NCBI GenBank assembly: GCA_026413225.1
Contig: CM048591.1
Span: 44,559,303 to 44,623,302, forward strand
DNA: 64,000 nt
Source of the DNA: Otis tarda
Lineage: Eukaryota > Chordata > Aves > Otidiformes > Otididae
Reading direction: 5' to 3'
Part shown: positions 1 through 13,100 of the stretch, in pieces
Numbering within the stretch: the stretch's first letter is position 1
Layout: every line of letters begins with the position of its first letter
Notes under the pieces: generated by a model
Seen by the model: only the letters and a program-made list of their open reading frames with translations
What the model was told of the DNA's origin: nothing
Database searches by the model: none
Position numbers and translations under genes: made by a program

Positions 1-418
1 ATTCATTACAACAGTTTTGTGCAAGTGCATTTTAATGACATTTTGGGGAATGCTTCAAACTGAAATGTGATGGGGCAAGTGCTTTTATAAACAATGAGAT
101 GAATTGAAATAAAAATACATATTGACAAGGGAGAAAAGGGAAGAGATGAGGACAGGCAAACAGAAGAGCAAGAAAGGAAGAAAAATGTTATGCCAGGATT
201 TTAGAACAGGAATCAGTCTGCTTTATGAAAGCAGATGTTCACAATAACTGTGAAAATCTCATGGCAGAAATATACAGATTGTTTCTCCAATGATAACACT
301 GTCTTATTTTTGCTACCTTTCATTACAACTGTACTTTTCCTAATTTTTAAGTAACATTTCTATAGAATACAACCTTCAGCTCCTAAACTTGAAAACATTC
401 CTATTTGCCTATAATTTA

Positions 419-499
419 TCTAATTATACTATATTATTACCTTAGCAATACCAGGGTAACACCAAAGTATTAGCAAGGTAATAATATAGTATAATTAGA
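419..499. repeat. Perfect 25-bp inverted repeat (hairpin) with 31-nt spacer
   Basis: Bases 419-443 are the exact reverse complement of 475-499. A further 5-bp match (447-451 with 467-471) lies inside, separated by a 3x3 mismatch, so about 30 of 33 positions can pair in an 81-nt hairpin. The arms are AT-rich with a small ACCTT/AAGGT inner edge. It could be a fold-back made by template switching, a relic of a small inverted-repeat transposon, or a precursor-like RNA hairpin. No match to a named family is claimed. Confidence 0.85.
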
Positions 500-1239
500 A
501 CAAAAATATATGCTTTCTGATAAACTGCTGAGACATTCTTCCTGTTTGACTTCCTGAAAATCAGAAAATGATTGATTAAGTTCATTTAAGAAATCCCTGC
601 CGCTCTTCCCATTTTTTGTCATGCAGAAAGAACTTTCCATAGAAAATGTCTCCCTGGGGTCAAATTCTAACTGACCCACAAAAATTGTAGGCCAACTTTT
701 TAGTCAGGAGTTCACACACTCAAGGTGAAAGACTATGAGTTCCCAGCCCTAGTTCAACCCAGTCGTATTCTCATGTTAACATTTACACACTGACTCCTGC
801 AAGCCCCACGTCTAACACTAGCTGTGAGACACGTGCTAGCCTCTGCCACAGCGTCGCATGGGAACCATTTTGGTCCAACTACATAAGCCCAGCTGAACAG
901 TCAGAACTGGTATGAAACAACACTATTCCCATTTCAGGTTTTAACAGCCTTGAGGTTTTTCCACTACAAACCTAAGGCTACTCAGGCAGCCGTTCACTTT
1001 CAAGGAATAACTCCAGTTTATCAGCATTTGTCTGAAGCTTTTTGGATCCCCGTTCTGAAAGTAGCTTGAAGGCTGCAGTGAGCACCAAATCTTAACGCAA
1101 ATCTTAGCCCAGCCAGTAGCCTCTGCATTGCCTAGATCATATCAGAGTTGTTTGGCTCATAACCAAATACAATGTTTATGCAGTGTTAAGTGATTGGTTT
1201 ATACAGAAGCATAAAGGATTGCCATCTGAGCCCTATTAT

Positions 1240-1990
1240 CACTAGTCTTAGGGGGCCTCAGGACCCCCTTCCAGACCCAGCACTATTCACAGTGCCCCCT
1301 GGGCCCTAAATTCAGATTGAAAGTTAAATTTAGTCAGTTCCTTATTTACCCCAGCAGCCACTTCTGTCTCCACCTAGTTCGTCAGGCTTCTTTATGACAA
1401 ACCTCAATCTCAAACCTAATCTCAATTTTAGTCATAGCCCAGTAATGACTTGAAGCCCTAGACCCACTAACCATGTGGAAGGTCTCATCACAGAGTAATG
1501 TCCCCATCTGCACTCAGCCTTAAACCAAGCTTCTCGCAAGCCCAAATCCTAAACCAAATATTAGTCATAGTTTCAGGCATCCAATTGCGGCTGCCAAGTG
1601 GAAATCCAAATGCAGTTTACCCCTAAACCAAGATCAAGTGGTTCTTTGTTTACTGAGCTGTAATTGAGGTTTGCATGTCACCTGTTAGCCCTGTTCCAAA
1701 ACCCAGACTTTGCCTAGTGATCCCTGCCATACCCAAAGCTGTTCTAAGCACTGCATATCCTGGAAAGCTGAGACCTAATCCTAGCTAGCTGGATCATTCC
1801 TGTCCAATCCTAAATGCAGCCCAATTTCTAGCACTTTCCTGAAACTTGGGCCAGTGCTGCTTCCATGCCAGACTGCAATCTAGCCCAGCACTTCCTGCCG
1901 CTGTCAGAAGCAATTTCAGCTTTGGCCAACAACAGACCATGCACACCCTAACCCCAGCTGCAGTTCTAACTTCAGAGGGTGAGCATACCT
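1240..1990 (+). repeat. C-rich stretch with recurring CCTAA words, possible degenerate telomere-like or satellite repeat
   Basis: CCTAA occurs at 1315, 1415, 1548, 1622, 1774, 1809 and 1947, the last inside ACCCTAACCCC; the complement TTAGG is seen once (1247). Near variants such as CCTTAAACC, CCCTAGACC and CACTAACC fill the gaps, and TTAGTCATAG occurs at 1428 and 1561. The strand bias and word reuse are visible, but I could not define a unit length. The identity is a guess. Confidence 0.3.
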
Positions 1991-4900
1991 GTTTCACAGC
2001 CTCTCCTTCACAGAGGAAGGCAGCCTCAATGTTCATGCATTGAGGTGTGGACTTGGGCTATCATTACACTGTTGGTGGCATGAGCACCTAGGTCTGTTGA
2101 CCTGGTACTCCTCCTGAGCACCGTGCAGACACTGCGTGGGCATGCAGGATGTTCTCAGCAGATTGTCTCCTTGAGTGGAACCAGAAGGAGTTGTTTGCAT
2201 GGCCCATATATGTTTTTAGAACATCTGGCTTTCTCATTTCAGATACTTTCTGGATTTGCAGCAGCTGTACATTGTTCAGAAATTCAGGCTTTCAAAGGAA
2301 TTTAAAAAAACAGTTATAAGAGTTGCAAAAAAAGGTTTGAAAACATTATCTGAACATAAGGAGTCACTTCCCTGACATCTGCACAAATCTTAAAATACTG
2401 ATAGTTTGAGACTTGGAATAGCCTTTAAAAGTATTTTAAAATATTGCACTAATCAACATGCATGAGCTGAAGGAATGTAAACACCATTAGGGGATGTGAT
2501 AGATGGACTCTGGCAAATCTTGCTGCGGCAGTTTACAGGGTCACTGGCCCTTGCTGTTTCCCTTCCCCTTCTGCCCGAGGTTACGGTCCCCCAAGCAGCC
2601 TGAGCAGAAGTTGTCGGGTGGCCGCACCTCTGTGCAGCTCCAGCTCACTTTGTCTTCTTGCAAAGGCCTGAATTCCACTCCCTTGGAGGTCAGCAGGTCA
2701 CATTAAACCCTGGGTTTTATGAAGGAAAGCAAGGCCTAAACCTCAACAAAGAACTGTCCGCTACAGAAAATCCATAGTCAAGTCTTACATGCATTTATAT
2801 AGTAGGTTAGAAGGAGTTTAGCCAAACTATTTAAGATTATACAGACTAACACTGAGAAATTTTTTTGGTACATGATTGGATGAATCACACTTGAAGCTAA
2901 AAAGGAAAACAGTGTTAAGTGACAGATAAACTTCTTGACCTCCTGCATTCTTTTTAAGGACAAAACTGCAAATGAGCTATAGACTGCAGTGGTAATGGAA
3001 AACTCCACTGAGTGCTTTTTTGGCAACTTGCCGTCCTGTGAATGCTTAATTATATATTTAAAGGGAAAAAAAAAAAACCTGTTCTCGCATTTAGCCCAAT
3101 TTTTCTTTCACTAATTTAGCCTTTTCTTGTCTACAATCCAAAGCAAGTGGTTTTGGACCCATGCTGTTCCACATTGCTTTTCACCAACAATCTCTTGATT
3201 TTCAACTAATAACATGCATTTAATTCACTTTTAAATATTAACATTAGTGCCAGAGAATGCAAGTTCAGAACACAAAGGCCTGTCTGAATAAGTACAAAAT
3301 TTCTGACTGAGTATGAGCTACTGTTATTTTACTTCATATAAATGAATTTTGCTGCAGGTATTCCCTCTTGGTAGAGAATATATCCTCTACTGGAAGTTAA
3401 ATCGGCTTGTCAGCAGATTTGGGTCTCCTGATTTTACATTAATTACATAAATATTTAGCAAGTGTATTCTTGCTTCCCACTGAACTCCTTTTGTTTGAAT
3501 GCTTTTTATAAAAGCTGTGCTATCTAAAATGGCTTGGGGAATGCATAACATTTTGGAGCTCTTTTTGATGAGAAGATAGATCAGGGAATCTAAAGGGAGA
3601 ACTGAAACCCTGGTGTTTCAAATTCAATTGCCACCTTTGATGCTGGTCTCATGGAGACAAAACAAGAATGGTTTTACAAAGTTAACTGGTGCGATGGACA
3701 AAATTGTGGGAGGAGAATGCCAGGTTTCTGCACAACACCATGCACACTTCTTTAGCCTGTATTCCCTGGGGTACTGATCTTCAGAGCCCAGCCACAACTG
3801 CCCTTTCTTTTTTTGAAATCATGCTGGGAATGGTTCATAGAGGCAGATGGAATTTGAATAACAAAGGACTGACATGCTGGCACAGCATCACAACAGGGAA
3901 AACGCAAAGGGTTTGGTTGCCTGATGATCTGAAGAGAGGGGAAGCAAAAAAGAAGGATCCATGAATAGAAGAAAAATAACATGTTCCTCAAACAGTGTTT
4001 GAATCCAGAACATAATTCAGTGGAATGTTAGGAATCATGCTGTCACTGAATGTCAAGCCAGCTCTGTACTAGAATGAATTTTAAAATCTGACTTTGAACA
4101 CTTGTTTTGGAAATGTGACTCTCTGTTCTCTAGATCTGAGTTTTGACAGCAGTAAAAGTTGCACTGCAACCACTGGGATGATTCTTACTGATTTTTCGAA
4201 TGAGCTTCATGTGTTGCCTGCGGAATAGCACTTCTGTGATATATACGCTGTCAAGACAATCTGGTAGGCTACTGTTTTTGCCTTTGACATGTTGTAATTG
4301 TGTACGGTCAGTGAAAAGCCTGCTGTTAAATTTGCCTCAGATGACACTGCCTTAGAAACTGTCACTGCCGTTCAGTTTTTACTTTGGGTTCTGTTTCAGA
4401 TGATTTTTGGTTTTTTTGCTTACACTGCCAGCCCTGTGAGCCTGCTGCCTAAGCTGGGTTCTTATTGGGTCTGCATCACTACTAATAAGGAAGATTCCAT
4501 AGCTCAGACTTTGCTAACACCTCTGTAAACTGAGGAAACAAGATAGGATGCTTGGTCTTCCCCTCAGGTCTCAACCTGCTCTGCAGGTCTATGAGTAAAA
4601 AGCTGGGAAAGGTGTTTTTACCTTCCAAAGAAAGCAGGTGGGCTTTTATAGAAAAAAAAAAAGGAAAGTAAAACCTTGGACAAATGAGTTTTTACTGATT
4701 TCATATTTTACTTTTTTTTGTAACTTGTAATTCTGCTTTCAGTCAGTTAATGTCAGTCTGCACAAAAAAATAAAAGCAGAAGACTGCTGGAAACACTGCT
4801 TTCAAGAAACAGAGTAGAGTTACAGTTAAGATAAATGTGCTTTACTGAACAAGCACGGTAATGACTATCTGGTGGCTACAATCAACACATGAATGCAGGT

Positions 4901-6611
4901 AAACAGTGGCACATTTTAAATTCTACCACCCTCTAGGAATTTCAGGATCTTTAATGTATGAACATGAAATAAAAAATAATAAGGTATTATGTAAAGCTAT
5001 GGGCTTTGAAATGAGGTTCATAAATCAGGGACTCATGGTTACCATGAAGAGCAGTGGTGTAAGAACCAGGATACTGGAATGTATTAGTGGTCAAGTAACC
5101 GCAAATGTTATAGTTTCTCTGTATTCAGTGAAAGTCAAAACAGTAAATTAGCAGCAGAAAGCTCCACACTCTACAGTAACTGAAAAGCCAAAGGCCACTG
5201 CATGACTGACTGCTCGGAACATTCCCTGAGCAGTCAGTTTCACATTTAATCATTCAGTGGAATTAAAAATTAAGAATAATGGAAGTAACACTTAGGTAAA
5301 ACATGCCGATCTGCTATGTTATTACAATTTTTCTTTATTCTTACACAATTATAACAGTCAAAAGGTCAGGCTATGAAATGCCAAGAACATCCCCATGGCT
5401 GATCTGTTAATCCTGGGAATGCATAACAAGGACTGCAGAGGCAGCCATAAAATTTTAAAGAGCTACGGTAAATCTCTCGGCAAATACTGCCTTCTTTTTT
5501 ACAGTAAAGCAGTTAAGTGAAATAGAAACAGGTCACTCATCTCCAGTGAGGAACCCATTTAGGCCATAATAGTACACGTCAATCACTCTCTCTCAATGGC
5601 TTTTGCCTTCCCAGTAGTATTTCTGAAAGAAAAAAAAAAACGTGACGGTTAAGAACTGATATTGTCAACCACTGTCGAGTTTTATTCCCATCACCTTTGT
5701 CCACTGCAGGAATAATTTAACTGTTTTCTTGTTGAAATGCTTATCTGCAGTCTTCTGGCTCAGGTGCTTAACATGCCAGTTTGACATTGTTTAGAGGCCT
5801 CTTGCTAAAACTCAGCTCTGTCTCTTCTGCAGTTGGTTAAAAACAATACTTATGTGCTAAGCAAGAAAGGTAGTTCCTGTATGGCATGAAACAGAGAAAT
5901 GAAAACTAAGAGAAATAATGTCACAATTTTCTCCTGAGTTATAACCAACAAAGAACTCATATACAAACTAACAATTACATTTACAAGAATAGGCAAAGGA
6001 TTGAGTGATGTTTTTGCACTGAAAAAGTGCTTTCAAGCTCCACACTCTTTTTGGTTAAACTTTGAAGAATAAATCTTTATGAATGAAATTGCACAAAATT
6101 GCTGTCTGCTTTTACTTTTTCTTTCCTATTAGAAAAATACAAATGCATAAAAAGTGGTTTCTTCTTGGCCTTTCATTGACTTCTTAGGTTATTTGGGTGT
6201 TCCAGCTCCCTCCTCAGCATTAGTAACATTTATTTATACAGGTACCTGACAGAACTGAGACAAGGTGGCTCCCTTTTCCTTAGCATTTACTGTCTGTGCC
6301 ACTTGTCCTGCAGTCAGATCCATAGGAACTTACTTCTATACAGAAGTGTAATTCACTTTATGTCAGCACAGCTGTGCACTGGTCTAAAGAAAACCACCAT
6401 TTTTGTATCAGTGTAAATTAAAACCCAAGGTAAAGTAGTTCCTCAGCTAGAATTTAACACCAGAAAGGACTCTGACTGAGCGATCATACCCAGTGTCCTC
6501 ATAGCTACACGCCACAGATAATAATTATCAAATGCAGAACCATCTACAAACTAACACCAATCCGCACACTCATTTCTAGCTCTCAGTGTTCAACAGAAAG
6601 ATGACTGAGGG

Positions 6612-7145
6612 CAGTAGGTCGAGGGAGGTGATTCTCCCCAGCTACTCTACCTCACCTAGAGTCCTGCATCCAGCTCTGGAGCCCCCAATATAAGAAGGAC
6701 ATGGACCTGTTGGAGCGAGTGCAGAGGAGGCCCACAAAAAAGATGAGAGGGCTAGAGCACCTCTCCTATGAACACAGTTAGGGCTGTTCAGCCTGGAAAA
6801 GAGAAGGCTCTGGGGAGACCTTATAGCAGCCTTCCAGTACATAAAGGGGCCTTATAAGAAAGATGGGGAGAAACTCTTCAGCAGGGCCTGTTGTGATAGG
6901 ACAAGGGGTAATGGTTTTAAAATAGAAGGAAGGAGATTCAGACTGGACATCAGGAATAAATTTTGTACAGTGAGGGTGGTGGAACACTGCAACAGGTTGT
7001 CCAGAGAGGTGGTGGATGCCCCATCCCTGGAAACATTCAAGGCCAGGTTGGATGGGGCTCTGAGCAACCTGATTGAGTTGGAGAAGTCCCTGCTCCTTGC
7101 AGGGGGGTTGGACTAGGTGACCTTTGACCATTCTATGATTCTATG
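6612..7145 (+). mobile_element. CR1 LINE fragment, 3' end, sense
   Basis: It is 5'-truncated and starts in the end of the reverse-transcriptase ORF (GTCGAGGGAGGTGATTCTCC). It runs through the Cys-poor C-terminal region and the 3' UTR (GAAACATTCAAGGCCAGGTTGG) to the ATTCTATGATTCTATG tail. A small deletion is present at about 6650 and another just before the tail, where the AAGGTCCCTTCCAACC segment is lost. Both show that it is a dead copy. No flanking duplication was found, as is typical of CR1. Confidence 0.93.
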
Positions 7146-10100
7146 TTGGCAATTGGCACAGACCATGTGCTAGCTGCATTTGCAGGAGAGGCAAAAATGT
7201 TCACCTGGCCTCACAACGCAGACTGTGCTGTGGAGGGGGACAAGGCAGCCCATCTGGCTCCCACTGAGACATGGACAGCAGAGAAAGGAGTGAATGAGAG
7301 AAAGATGAAAACATAATGTCACATGACCAAACAAGGAAAATTTATGAGCATAAATGTAACAGAGATGTCAGTCTCACTAATTCTCTCATATATTGTAGAA
7401 TGTATCTCATGAAGTATACCAAGCAGTGGAAAAACAGAGGGGCAGGAAGCAGCGCGAGGTGCCGAGGTTGTGTAGGAATCCGGCCCATTAACTTCAGTGT
7501 TTGTAACAGCTTGCTTCCAACAACAACGTCCACTCAGAGGGCTGCAGCAGACGGAATGGCCTACTGGAGTTCAGAGAAGAGGAACCATATGGGCTTTATA
7601 TACATCATGCCCTATGTATGCATCTACTGTCCAGCAGCAGGGAGAGGACATCAGAGGGCAAACTTGTACTCGCCTCCATTTCACAGCATAGCTTCGCTTT
7701 GGGAAAGAGACAGCAACATGAAGAACCAGAGATGTGACAGAGGTATAGCAAGAGTATTTAGAAAGGAAACTGTTTACTACCTGAGGAAACATCATAGTGA
7801 CACCCTATTTTGAAGCAGGCATAGTGGAAAAAGACTTCCGCTAGTGAATCACAAGAGGAATTTTACTGACTGAAAAATAGGAACATGAGAGCTCAGTTAT
7901 TCCAAATAATTATCCTGTTCAGCCTTAGCTCCTTCTGTTGGATGGTCAGTTAGTCCTCAGGATACAAGGATTACGCAGTATCCTTCTTCTCAGTCCAAGT
8001 GGAAAATCCACAGTCTCTACCTGCTCTTTTGTCCAATTAGAGATGAAAATTTGTCTAACCTTTGTCTTCTACCATCTCTCATGTAGCTTCCCATGCAGTA
8101 ACTCCTGTCACCCACTCTGTTCCTGTGCTTCTTGGAAAATGCCAGCTGCATTCTTTACCTTCACTGAAGTTCACATCCCATTAAAACCAAGAGAGAGCTA
8201 TAAGAGGAAACACATCAGGAACGCTCTTTATACCTTTTCCAGTGACGACGACTTCTTTCCATAGGGGAGAAAAAAACAGGCTTCCAGAAGCCCACTTCTG
8301 AATTCAAAATGTTGCCCAGTTCTAGAGACAGATCCTTTTTGTGCTAAAGAAACACGAGGGTGTTCAGCAGAGAGATGTGCACTCAAACATGGAAAGAAAT
8401 CCGTGAAATGTTATGAGGGACTTTGCAAAACTCAGTTTTTAATTTTGTATGCACACAGCAAGTTTTGAAATCTTTTTTTTTGTAAAGTCTTTTATTTGCA
8501 TTCCTTAATGAAAGAAGTGTCCCACGCACATCTGTGGTGCTTACTTTATTGAAAAAAAAATCCAATGTACAGAAAAGATAAAGGGAAGGAGGAAATGAAG
8601 AGATTATCAAACTGTCATTGTTTATGAAAGGAGAACAGATGAAAAAGTGAATATATATTATGGCAATAAAGCACCAGCAAACACTTACTTCCATTTTGAA
8701 TTATTATGACAAGCATTTATTTTGTGGATATTTCTGTGTTATGGCAGACGTGGGCGATCCTGTGCTGCACTAATGGTACAATGATAAGTTCTCAGGATGT
8801 GACAGTCTTTATTTACTAAGATAACGTAACAGCAACAGAACAAATTCACCACAGATGTAAGCAGACATTCAGAGCTGTAAATCTTAGTTTTCCCAAGCTG
8901 TGCCTTACTATAGCAGGACTTAATTTTGACACATCAAGTGTCAAGTCATAATCAAGTGATTATAACTCTTGCTGGAATAAATATGTGAAAATTTTCCATA
9001 AACTAAACCCGATTTTGAAGCTTTGCTTTGCAAATACCTGCAGTACAACAATACTGCTTTAGTGCAAAATATATTTTATTTCAATCTACTTGTTTGTATC
9101 TTTACTCTTATAGCAATTAAAAATCAGGTCGATAGTGGCATTAAATACACACAGCATTTGTATGCCTTCTCCCCTTGGAAGGTAAACATCTAGAGACATC
9201 TGGAAAGGCAGTGTCTTTCCACTGTCTGAGTCTCTGTATGCCACTGCAATATAAACATTTACTAATAAATTAGAAGTTATGGAGTTGCCATGACAGCTAT
9301 TGCCTATTTCCAGCAGCTAGCATGGGATCTGTATCTATTAATATGTACCCAGGACACAGTACTGCCTGTAGCTTTGTGCGGATTGTTATTCAAGTTAGCG
9401 CTGCTAAAGCATTACAGAGTAAGGTAATTTGCTCTCTTAATGGTAGTCTTCTAGAGTATGTTAGTTAGTTAGCAGGACCTTTACTGTACAGTTCTAACAG
9501 TAGAAAGCTATGTTGTAAACCAGTTTGAGTTATTTTAGGATTTGTAAGACTTACTTGGTTACATACACTATAAATATACATGCTATATATTTAAAAGAGC
9601 TATGATTTTTGTGTGTTTGTAATATAAACATGGTTTCCATAGATAGGGGATTAACTTTAAAACAGAGAAGGATGGGTAATTAATTTAGCAGACATTATGA
9701 TATAATGAGAGACACAGAGGCAATGCCAGTGAATTTATGATTAGTAAGAGAAAAATTAAACCATGAGTGACCTACACAATGGTCCTCAGTAAACTAAATT
9801 ATCAGCATTGCTTTGCTTCATTGTGTATTTTATTTCTATAAAATAAAATCTTACCTTCTGTGCCTTTTACCTTTTTATTAGATTTTTTTTCCTAAACCCT
9901 GGGGCAGCTCAGTTTAATAAAATAAAAACTACTTGATTACTCTGCCAGCTTCAAGTCAAAATGTTAGTCCTCACTTTTCTATCAGGGTAGATTCACATCA
10001 TGTTAACATTTGTTATGGTTAACTACACAAGGAAAAAGTGCTATAAACTTCGAGGTCATGCAGCTGCACAACCCATTATATTAGTGTAAGCATTCACTTG

Positions 10101-13100
10101 GAAGGTTGTGCACTTTTGTCTTTAGTCCTGTATTTCATCCAGTGACTGTTTAATGTAAAGTACAGAAACAGCCTTGAATGGAGGAGGAGAGGGAACCAAG
10201 GACTCCCTCTTACAAAGCAAATATCCTGCTTGTAAGCAGGCACACAGCTTGGAAGCTTTCAAGTGCGACTGGGATTTAAGCAGCACCTGAGCAAGAGCCT
10301 CCAGGTTCACTGTTTGGAATTTGCATACTGAAACTCTGCTTGACTTCACTTTTCAGTATGTTGACTCTGCACGATACTGTGCAAAGATCCTCAAGCTAGT
10401 GACATATGAATCTCTATCTTTCTATACAATCTTCAGTATACAGCAAGTGCTGTGAACACATAGCCTGAAATCTTTCTTGAATTTTGCTTGCCTTTCCTGA
10501 ATAGCAAAAACTCAAGGACTTATCAAGATTAATTTTCTCAAAAATTTACCATTGCCACAGATAATATGTGTGCAAAATAGTCCCCTTCTTTCCCATTGAA
10601 GGTTTTTCACAAGTTGCTATTGATCATAGCTGCAAATCTGAACATATTCAACTGCAAATTTGGCTATGATCTAGAAATATTGTCTGTGATGTCACTTCTT
10701 TCTTAGTGCTAAACTTTAAAATCAACCCATCATTCCCACACATTAAGGTAAGTGACCTCTTCCCTCAAAAATCCTGATTCCAGCGGGATCCAGCAGCACA
10801 GACTGGCAGCAACAAACCACTACCCAGAGAAAATTAGTCTGTCTTCCGAGCACCTCCACACTGACATCATCCCCGCAAGCAGCAAATTCTCCGATAAGCT
10901 CTGACAAGTGAAACAACATGTCCATTAAGCAAAGTGCCACGAAAAATATGAAATTCTCAAGGATCATTTTCACATGTATTTGAACCATAAAAAAGCTAAA
11001 AAAAACCCTTCTTGCATGCAGCTGTATCTACTGCATTCAACCGAAATATGACTGCATCAATTTGCTTAAGGCAAGCAGAGGTGTTCCAGGGATTACTCAA
11101 AGCATCCCAGATTCCCTACAAAATATGCTTGTGCAGCCTGCTTCATTGACTGAATCCTTAAAATGCAGCTTGTGAGAATATAAGGAAAATTCCCCCAAGC
11201 TAAAATTATATCATGGGGACTGCTCACCTGTTCAAGAACCTGGGGACACTGGGTCTCATCTACCACCTATAAAGCCGGTTGCCAGCCTACACAAGCAGTG
11301 AAGTCCAATGGGGAATACCAACTGTCCTTGAGAAGTGAGTTAAACAGGCTTTCTATCAAAAAGACAAATTGTCAAATACTGTTGAATGAACATCACAGAC
11401 TGAAAAAAAGCCTGTGCGTCAAGCAGACTTACCAAATGACACTCACTTTCCAGTTTTCTTCCTTTTGGTAAGATTGTTGAAAGCTCAAACTCTTGCAGTA
11501 TCACCATAATCATACATATCCCCCAGTCATGCTTTTCACCCATGCATACACCAAAATGGTCTCGGGAAATCTACCGAGTCCCATGACTAAAGAACTTTTT
11601 TCTTCTGATCCACAGAAATAAATAGGCTTCTCTGGTGATACTTCTAGGTATCTTTGCAACCATTATTGTATGTTCTTGCTGGTGAACATGTATTTCACCT
11701 GCAGAATAAATGAGATGACACACAGAATTCTTTCACTGTTAACTTACAGGTTTCAGAGAGTCACCATGGTCACTTTTTCCCTGCCAAAATTTTCAGCTTC
11801 CAAGTTATCACCATCCTGTACTTACACATGCTTGACAGTCTCTTCTCAACTGTGAACACCAGAGAGGCTGTGAATTGTAAATTAGTTCTGGGACAGAGAT
11901 CCAGGTCTTTTGTCTGCCTCATCAAACTTAGCCACAGAAACTTACTACAAAGAAGCACAAGGCTTGTAAATGAAGCAAAGCCTGAGCCAGGCCGTGTTAA
12001 TTCCAATTACACTTATTGTTCTCAAAGATAAAACAAAGATTCATAAAGAATCTTACAAATCATAAAACAATGAATTAAATTTTATTACCAAGGGCTGAAT
12101 GACTTGGGTTAGTCATAATACTATTCCCAAAGGATGTTTATTAAGGATATTGTAATTTTCTTTCTTTCTTTCAAATATTCAGACACTTCATATTGTCAAT
12201 GCAGATGGTGAATCAGGTTTAGAATTCAAACAGTTCCTCTTAATTGATATTCTTCTTATAATTTTAGCATAATTCCAGAAAATATCTCCAAACTCACAAC
12301 ATATAAAAATTAAATGCTATGTTTTATATACCTTATATGTGTGTTATAACATTATAAACAAATGTATTTGTTTTGTGTTTATTACTTCTTTGTAGATTAT
12401 GAATACATCATAAGAGTCTAATTCATAAAAATAAAATCTATAATTCACTTATAAATTGAGGAAAATTACCTTTCAACATTTACAGGTGTTAGTAGTAAGA
12501 GTTGGAATCAGTTAGGTCATTTAAGGCATGTAATACATATTACTATGGAATTATGTGTTGAGCAGTATGTCGTCTTCTGGAAGCTGCGAGATACGTTTTT
12601 TGGAAAAGGTATCATTTTATTGTTTTTGTGAATATAGTGATTAGTATATAATCTGAATACCATCTCAAAAACTCATTTTTCACATTTCCACCCAGTAGAA
12701 TTTTTTGGTTTTAAATTATTTGGTGTGTGTCATGCAGAAGATTATGGTGAAATGTTAATTAATCCTCCTTGCATTCAAGTCTATAATTTACTAGAGATAC
12801 ATTAAATTAGGGCAAAACCTACTCTGGAGTCCTATGAAAGCAATGCTGAACTTTGCTGTTTAATCTAGGTGCTTCGGGGTTCCCCCCTTCACATACACTG
12901 GAGCTGACGTGATGGACTGACTGCCTAGAACAGGCACAGGGTGTAATGGAGATCCAGCATGCACTCCATCAGCCTCCCCAGACACAGTCCTCCAAGTGCT
13001 AATGAAAAGATTTTCACAAGCAGTTGATCCAAAATGTCACTTTGAGTTCAAAAAGGCAACAGCTTTGTTTTGGTAAAAAAATATACATCTGTTTCCCTCC

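Larger units (their letters stand above)
1..6611. other. Upstream intergenic DNA, no gene recognised
   Basis: No open frame exceeds about 90 codons and none resembles a known protein. FBP2, the usual upstream neighbour of AOPEP in mammals, was not recognised on either strand. Notable contents are the inverted repeat at 419-499 and the C-rich stretch at about 1240-1990. A GC-richer patch at 2500-2700 has no clear identity. Confidence 0.6.
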
